Positions 30,001 through 39,000 of a DNA stretch of 64,000 bases are shown here, one piece after another. Below the pieces are notes generated by a model. The model did not search any database and was not told the origin of the DNA. It saw nothing but the letters and a program-made list of their open reading frames with translations. The position numbers and the translations under genes were made by a program. The stretch comes from Sinonovacula constricta (taxonomy: Eukaryota; Mollusca; Bivalvia; Cardiida; Solecurtidae), in assembly GCA_007844125.1 (NCBI GenBank), contig CM017561.1, forward strand, positions 30,286,389-30,350,388. The letters run 5' to 3'. The first letter of the stretch is position 1, and every line of letters begins with the position of its first letter.

Positions 30001-33000
30001 TAAGCTTTCATATCACTTCTGAGTGTTTCAGTTTCATTCTTTTTTTCAAACTTTTCAAACACATTTAAAAGTAATTCGCATATCATCATATATCTATTTC
30101 AGACATTAGATATTCATTTTCAGGTACAAGGCATGTGTATAACAAATTCTTTATCTTAATTCAGACTCCTGGATAAGTGCTTATTACTGACATCTGTCCA
30201 TGTTTTTTCTAAAAATCCAAATTATTTCACCTACCTCTTTTAAGCATGTATGTAATATACACAAATGTTTTGTAAAAGCATTTTTCAAAGAACAGACATG
30301 CAGACTACCTCATTACTACCTACTATATATTTCTGTCTCCAAATCCTTGTGCATGCAAATACGGTGATTACATCTTTTTCATTATTTACAAAAATCAACC
30401 GTTCCTTTTCTGCTAAAATGCCTCCATTGTAAACAAAATGCAAATATATATACCCTTCATTTGTCAGTCAGGACCTTCAAGTATATATTAATGGTTAAAA
30501 GAGATTCTGCCATGCTTAAATTATCACTAAACCATCTTTGAATGTCTAATGGTAGTCCCAAGTAAATCAGCAGTCTCCACTGGGAAATGTTAATAAGCCC
30601 TGAAAAATAAAAAAAAAATGTCAAAAGTACATTGGCATATGTATAAAAAAAACTCTTATTTTAAATTTGTAATTATGTATCGCTTGTTTGGCTATGTCTG
30701 TTATTGCACTAACAGGGGACCGCTTGCACTTTGTTGTGTCATTTTAATTGTAAAAATCTTTTAGTACTTTGTCTTTTTTTAACATTATTGTAAGAAAGCT
30801 TATTGTTATTCTACTACTTCTACTTAAATGTGCACATCTCACCCGGCTGAACATTTTTTACTAGAATAAACACACATGCAAAATATGCCCGGACCTGGTA
30901 GTGTAACTGGAAGAGCATAAGCTCTAGGTATGGGAGGTCCAGGGTTCTTTCATTAGGGTTGGGCCAATATCGTCGATGCATCTCAATGCTTAGGTATCGA
31001 TACAGGATGATACTATTATTATTCACGAAACACTATAATTTATCTGTATTGTTTACTTATATGCCGCTTACGTAACTGAAAAAATGAATCTATACCGCTT
31101 ATGTAAATGAAGCAAAAAAATATATATCGAAGCGCTTAATTTCACAAAATATTTGTTTCAAAAAAAGCTTTACATCGAGTTACAGTGATGCTTTCACTTA
31201 ATTAACCTGTTAAACAATAAACAGAAATGATGATATTAATTTAGTAAGGCATAAATTCACTAAATTGCATTTATTTTGTTTCAATGAAAATATCATCATA
31301 CTATATCGCGATACAATTCAGATATTGTGATACATTTTCAGCGGAGATACCCGACTCTATACCCGTTTTCCTTACATACAGATTGACATACCAGAGTCAT
31401 TGAAAATGTTAGTGGTATAGCTCCCTAGCTTACGCTGAAGCAAATATAAGCTTAGTTCCACGACTGGTTGGCCTGGTGTCAGGATAATGTGACTGGGTGT
31501 GGTATCATGCCCGGTGCTCACAGCATGCTATACATAGTGAAGACAGCACCATATCTGCTTCAAGTGGACACCATCTCAACATGACTAAAATACTGTGGTT
31601 ACCAGTAAACCAAATAAACAAACAAACAGCTGAAATGTGCTCATCATTGTGATCTGGGCTGGGTTTTTTCGTGGGCATATTGTACTATCAAAGTGGCTTT
31701 TTTCTCTGCAATAATATCACCCAATGAAAGTCAAAACTATTTATTTTATCAACAAAATACTTTACGGATTTTTTGTATTTGTTGTAATGAATTTGGTTCA
31801 TGCAATTGATTAGTTTTTCTTCATAAAGGCCTCATTGTCATTTAAGCTATACATGTTGAAGATACTAAATAATAAATATTGTTTTAAATTAAAAATATTT
31901 TTAAACAGTAACATAATGCTTGCAATGTTTTCATTTTGTTTTACTTGATTTTACTGGGTATTTTTAATGGCAAACTACCGTTTTCCAGTTTATTTTATGT
32001 TTATATACATGTTAAGTTACAATTTACTTACATTTACTTTTGAATAGATGAACATATTTTAAACAATGTTCATTTTTTAAATGTGTTTAGGAAGTCTACT
32101 TATGTTCGTTTGTGGTAAAGGTTTGATGATTAGAAGTTATATGTTGTTTTTTTTTGTTATTGTTCACTTTATCTCATACTTTGCAGGTATGGAGGACCTA
32201 TTTAGATCACCAAATATGTCAGATTCTTGGAGGGAAGATCAAAGGTCAGTTACTCCAGGGATTATCCTATGTCATATTTTTAATGAGAGATTTTCTCCCA
32301 TTCACAAAAAAATGATGGGATTTTTCTGATTTTGTTGGGAGAAATTTTCCCATTCATCAAATAATAACGAGATTTTTATTCATGATCTCAAAATTTATTC
32401 CTTCTCAGATCAAATCTCTTAAAGATTAAGAAAACATTCAAATACTGAAGGAAAAGAACAGATATGTTCCAAACATACAAAATAATCAACAATTATGATA
32501 AAATAAATAAATAAAAATTAATGTAACTGATGTTCCCACCATATAGTAGCTTAAATAAACATTTGGCAAGTGATAGCAAATTTGAAGCAAAATGTTTAGG
32601 AACACAATTATCAAATAAATGTAGTAGGACAGGTAAACTATTGTATTAATATTTTTTCAGTACTTATATTTCAACTGCATTAACAATGAATACCATCAGA
32701 TTCAGAAAGCAAATTTAGTTCTTCAAACCATTTTTTTTCACTTTAAAGTCACTTAGATTTGATCAATGATTTAAAAAGTAAATGCTTCATAAAACATGTA
32801 AGTATCAGTAGAAATCATTTAAAAACCCTATGAAGATAAAGCACATTTTATGTTTGGCATGTATACTGGGGTTCATAAATTCAAGTGTTTCTTCACAAAT
32901 TTTAAATTGTGATGTTTTAAAGAATCCTTTGATACTTGACATGTTATACGTTTCACAACTAATATACAATTTAACGTGAACCAAGAATTATGGGTTTGTA

Positions 33001-36000
33001 ATAATTTTTCAACACTGTTGATGAGAGTTATGTTTATTTATTTATGTGAACTTCCGACTGCCATGATATTTACGTAGTTGAGAGTCTTGCACAGCTCACA
33101 ATACATTTCTTTTTTGTCTTCGTCATACCTTAATCAAAAGTAGGATTTTAACCATTTAGGTTGGAAAACAAGTTTTGGTTTCTTTGGCGACGATGGAACT
33201 TCAGTTTTGTTATCTCCGAAGCTTGCCGGAGATCGCCGAGTAGGTGCGATTGCTTTTTTTCCGGGCGACGCTATTTTCATCACGATAGAGAAGCGCTTAT
33301 AAAACAACGTAACTTGAATTCTAGACGATCGTAAGCGTCCAGATGATATCGATTGAGGCATGAGACCCAATCGTACCTACTCGGCGATCTCCGGCAAGCT
33401 TCGGAGATCATGCCTTGTATGTAATTGTATGAATACACCAGTTGGTGATTTGCCCCGGCGAATAACTTCTTATTGCGTTATGTAAACAAAGATGGCTGAC
33501 TTTTCAGAGTGCATGCAGTATGCTTTGGATATAATGGAGATTCAATACTCCTTGAAAGATGAGCAGATTGCTTCGTTGAAGAATATTTTTAACTTAGTTG
33601 ATACTGTATGTATATTACCAACAGGATTTGGTAAAAGTGTAATATACCAGTTATTACCCTGCATGCACTCGGATCACGCTTCGGTGATGTCTATATTCGA
33701 AGCTTGCCGGAGATCGCCGAGTAGGTACGATTGCCATTTTGGAAGTAGTTCGTCAATATGGCGGCGACAGCATTATTTCCGAGGTGATTACGTAGAGGAC
33801 GGAATTACCCGAGGAGTTCCGAGTGGCATGAGACCATTAAATTGATCACGATAAAGAAGCGCTTATTAAACAATATTTGTGGATTCTAGATGATCATAAG
33901 CGTCCAGATGACATCGATTGAGGCATGAGACCAGTAAATCCGCGTACCTTTATTTGGCTGGATGCGGCGCAATATTTTCTCTCATTTAAGAATTTTCTTT
34001 GCGATTTTTGCCGATTTAATGCGAGAAATCGCGGAAATCGCGCCCTAGGAATATCCCTGGTTACTCTAGTTACACAAAATCATATTTTGGGAATAACTGC
34101 TTATCTTCATGAAAATGAAAATAAATAAATTTCAAGGTCATATTCTTAAGATGTTCAAGATAAAAGATGGCTCATTAGTAATAATAACTTACTTTTGTTA
34201 TAACTGGACCTGGTAGCATAATCGGTAGAGCGTCAGCTCCAAGTATGGGAGGCTCCGGGTTCGATTCCGGGCTGCGAAATACCAAAGTCATTATAAATGG
34301 AAGTGGTATAGCTGTCTTGCTATTGCTCAAGAAAATATAAGGGTAGTTCCATGACTGGTGTCAGGATAATGTGCCTGACTGTAGTATTATGCCAGGTGTT
34401 CACGGCTTGCTATACACAGTGACAGCAGCACTATATCTGCTTCAAGTGGACACCATCTTCAAATAACTGGATGATAAACTTAATAAACAAACAATTTATA
34501 TTAATGTTTGTTGTTTTCAGTTCGATATCGTCATGGAGTGGTGTGGGTACATTAAACTCAGTCGGCACCAATCACAGTGTTCTGGTAGGTCAATACAATG
34601 TATCACACAATCAGTGTCAGATTAATAACATTTCCTTAATTCGATAAATTTTGCCAGAGCTTGTGTGTGACTTTTTTTGTTAACTCTTCACCATGGGAAC
34701 ACAATTAAATTGGTCAGGCTCAGGCAAGAAGTGTAGATCCAGATCATTCAGGCCCTTCTGGGAGCTGTTTGATCATGATCCCCACTATTTGCAGAAAAGT
34801 CTATTTCAGTACATCTTGTAACCTATGCCTAAAAATGCATGACATAGATGATATTTGTCGATTTTGATGTATAATCATTTTATTACGCAGCCAAGAGTAA
34901 ATACTTTTTTTCTGTAACCAAAAGTAAATTAAAGAATAATTATACACTGCAATCAACAAAGTTTCTTTTTATTTTATGCTTATTCCATTTTTAAATTTTA
35001 TTTTAATAACTTTAGTTTTTTATACCCTAAGTAATTACTAATTACCTCCTTTGGGACCCAGAGTGAAAATGATAACCCAATAATTTTTCTTTGATCCAGA
35101 GAGAAATGATAAGATTTTTCTCCCTTAGCATCTAGTAAATGTAATTGAACCGTCAGTCTGTATGTCTGTCCATCTGTCCAGCCAACCTTTTCAGCAAGTT
35201 GGATATTTCTCAGTTTCAACAAAGAGCAGTAGCTTAAAAGTTTGCACACTTACTTAACAGTGTACACGTCATGACCCTGACAAGTTACATAACTCTGACT
35301 ACCTTATTTTTTGGTTTATCTCCCCTTTTTGGACTTGGAGATTATGATTTAACTGTTTCGGCAAGTTAGATATTTCTCAGTTTCTACAAATAGCAGTAGC
35401 ATGAAAGTTTGCACATTTACTAAACAGTGCACAGGTCATGACTCTGACAAGTTACGTAACTCTGGCTAACCTTATTTCTTGGTTATCTGCCCTTTTTGAA
35501 ACTATGATTAACCTGTTACGGCAAGTTGGATATTTCTCAGTTTCTACAAAGAGCAGTGGCATGAAAGTTTGCACACTAACTAAACAGTGCACAGGTGACC
35601 CTGACAAGTTATACAACTCTGGCTAACCTTATTTTTTGGTTTATCATGACAAACAATGCTACAGGGTGCATATGTGTTTTCTGAACACAGTGTCTCATTT
35701 TCCTGGTATTTCTCACACTTTTTTCCGAAAACATTAAAAAAACACATTTACAATATTGTTGATACAAGTAACATTGTTATATAGTGGTCTAAGAAGAATC
35801 CTGACCATATCAGGTGCCCCTGTGTTAGAATTTTTTTGTATAAATTGTCCTATGTGGTAATGTTTCACTGATCACGTGTTCAACTTCAGGTTTCTTGCAT
35901 AAGTCTTGCAAAAGTCATAACACTGAAAACTTAAGTAAGGCCTTTAAGAATTAAGTCTTAATATTAAATTGATTTTAATAGAGCTAGGTCTTTTCCATGT

Positions 36001-39000
36001 AGTGGGATAGGTTTTTTAAAAATGTAGTTCACCTTCCATGTCTACCTTGAATCGAAACCTTTTTGTTATTCGGATGAAAAGTGCATATATAATGATAACA
36101 GTCAGTATCACAAAATATGTTGGTGTTCATGGTCACACAGATTCCTCCATTTTCTTTTAATACAATTGAGTTGGAACCGTACCTTAAGCAAATTTGACAC
36201 CATGGTTCAGTATCATAATATGTACTTGTGTGTTTATGTTATCACAGGGTGAATTACCATTTTCATCACAATTGCGTTGGAGCCTTACCTTAAACATAGT
36301 TGACAGAGTTATTAAGTATCACTTTAATTGCTTGTGTACATATTACCATAGGGTGATTTACAATTTTTATTACTGTTGAGTGGGGTCTTACCTTGTACAT
36401 ATATAACAAACTGATTCTGTATAAAATATGTACCTTGTGTATGCACATGTTAATAGGGATGGGATTTGCCAGCATTTTTGCCGATACTCTGCAGTGACAT
36501 TTCTATCATTATAGCACAGGGGCACTTATTAGGTGCCTAGGTTAAACTGAACCAGGACGGTCTATTATACTGACACCGATGAGTGAGGTGTAATGCTGAC
36601 TCCTTAGCCTCAACGTTAGGAGAGAAGCCACTACTTCCAATTTTAAAGTCTTTGGTTTGACTCGGCGGGAGATTGAACCCACGACCTCCCGATCTGCAAG
36701 CCGACGCTCTACCATTTGAGCTATTATGTTGATATATATACAGAGTACCATAGAGTGGATCACCTTTTTTTGTCATTGTTGAGTTGTAGCCTTATCATAC
36801 AGAAGATGATATATGACAATGTGACTCTTTACATGTATCAGAAAATATATTTGTGTTCAGGTTTCCACAAAGTTGGTCTCCTTTTCTTATTACTCTTTTG
36901 TTGGAGCCTTACACATCAAAATATATAACGTTATGATTCTGTATCACATTGTATATTTTTTCTGTACATGTCCAACAGAGTGGCTCACCTTCGTCCTCAC
37001 CGCAGTCTCCATGTAATGACACCCCACCAGGTGTGCGGAGAGACGAAATGCTGGAGAATGACAATGCAGACTTGCTCAACAGGCTTGGGTCTCTACAGCA
37101 GGAGAAATGGGACCTGGAGGAAAGGGTATGATTTCTATCAGATATTTACATTACACAACCACAGCTACAAAATCATTTTAGCAGTGTCCATCAACAGTTG
37201 CTAGAGAAAACAACATAAAACAATGTCTTGGTAGAAAAAAAAAATCCTTTCATCAAAGTTTTTGGGGATTACAAAATTTAAATGACCCAAATAACAATGA
37301 AGACTTTCTGTTTAAATAAACATCATAATTTATCATATCATGTGAAAATAAAAAAAGCAGCAACATGATGTTTTGAGGCTCACAAGGTCATAATGCTCAT
37401 AATGAGCTATTATGATCATCAACTGTCCAGCATGACTTGTTACAAGTCACATGTCTTGTGTCCATCAACATTCTGAAAACCAATTTCCTCTGAAACTTAA
37501 CTAACTTAACCAATCTTAGTCAGAAGCTTAAGCAGGCAGGGCAAATGAAAAGTTGTTCAAAGAATTTTGATCCATCAAAAAACAGGACTGCCAGAGGCAG
37601 GCCATTTTCCCATATTGGTGTACAGTACAAATAGAGCTTTACAGTAAACCTTTGAAAATCTTCTCAGCAGAAACTTCCAGAGCTAGAGCCTTTGTAATTG
37701 GTATACAAGTCATGTTCCTTTGGGCGGCCTTGTAAAAATATTGATCAAAGACTTATGATTTGTCAATAAACATGGCCACCTGAGTCTTGGCCATTTTCCA
37801 TATATGGCTATATAGTAAAAATAGATACTCTTTTTATCAGACACTACAAAAGCAAGAGTCTGAATATTTGATAAACATGTTTCTTGTGTTGCTTTCTTTC
37901 AAGAATTTTAATCTTTTAAAAAACATGGCCACCAGAGGTGTGGTCATTGTCCATTTATGGCTATCATAGTGAAACTTTTCAGAAATGAGAAGAATAAGAG
38001 CCTTGATATTTAATATACTGGTACATGTTCCTTGACTGGCCCTTTATCAAGATTAATAGAAAAAAAAAAAAATGTCAAAAACATGTCCACCAGAAGCATG
38101 ATCATCTATGTATGGCTATATAATAAAACATTGAAAATCCCTTGCTGAAACAAGACGAGCTAAAGCTTACAAATTTTGGGTTCGTGATCCCTGAGTTGCC
38201 CTCTATCAGGACTATTTCAAAGATATTTGATCTATTAAAAACACATGACCACCAGGGGTCTTACCATTTTCCATAAATAAATATGCATGAAATAACAGTC
38301 TGAAAATCTTTTTGTCAGACCAAAACAGAGAGAAAAGCAGGTTGTGATATTGATGTTTATGCAAACATTTGTACTAAACTCAGGACCTTTTAAATATAGA
38401 TTAACCTTTTATCCTATTAATCTGAAAGAATATGGATTTTATGTAGAGTCGATAATTCAATATTCAAGCTTTTTGATATCTGCATTATCAGTTTATTCTC
38501 TTAAGACAGGCATTTTTCTTGTACCTTCAACTGTTATTGGTCTGTTTACAGGTGAAACATCTAGAGACCAGCACTGCAGCCATGGCCAATGACCTTATAG
38601 AGAAAACCCGTATAATTGAACACTATGTCATGGAAAGTAGAACAGGTCTGTAACACGCATTGTCCTCTTTTGTAAGGTCATGTAACTGATGACTAAAAAG
38701 GCACAAGGAATGATTAAAATCACATTAAAATATAAAAAAATTGCCCATTGTCACTATGAGATAGTATTTTCAAGGTGATTTCTAATTGGTTTTGTCTGCC
38801 ATCATTGTCAGGCATCAACAGTTTGCTTGCGAACACTCTGGAGGCTACAGATTTGATTAATTTTTTGCCATACTTGGTCAGAATGTTTGTCAGCATAAAA
38901 TTTCGAAGTTCATGACTGAGTAACAAAGGAAGAAAACTTAGGACTTAAGTTCAGATCTAGAAAAAATAAATCTAATGAACACCATAGAGACCACATTTAT

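Noticed and set aside
33492..33845. A functional RecQ helicase gene
   Set aside because: Only the Walker A part is present before a TIR element cuts the frame; no DExH box or later exons were found in either direction.
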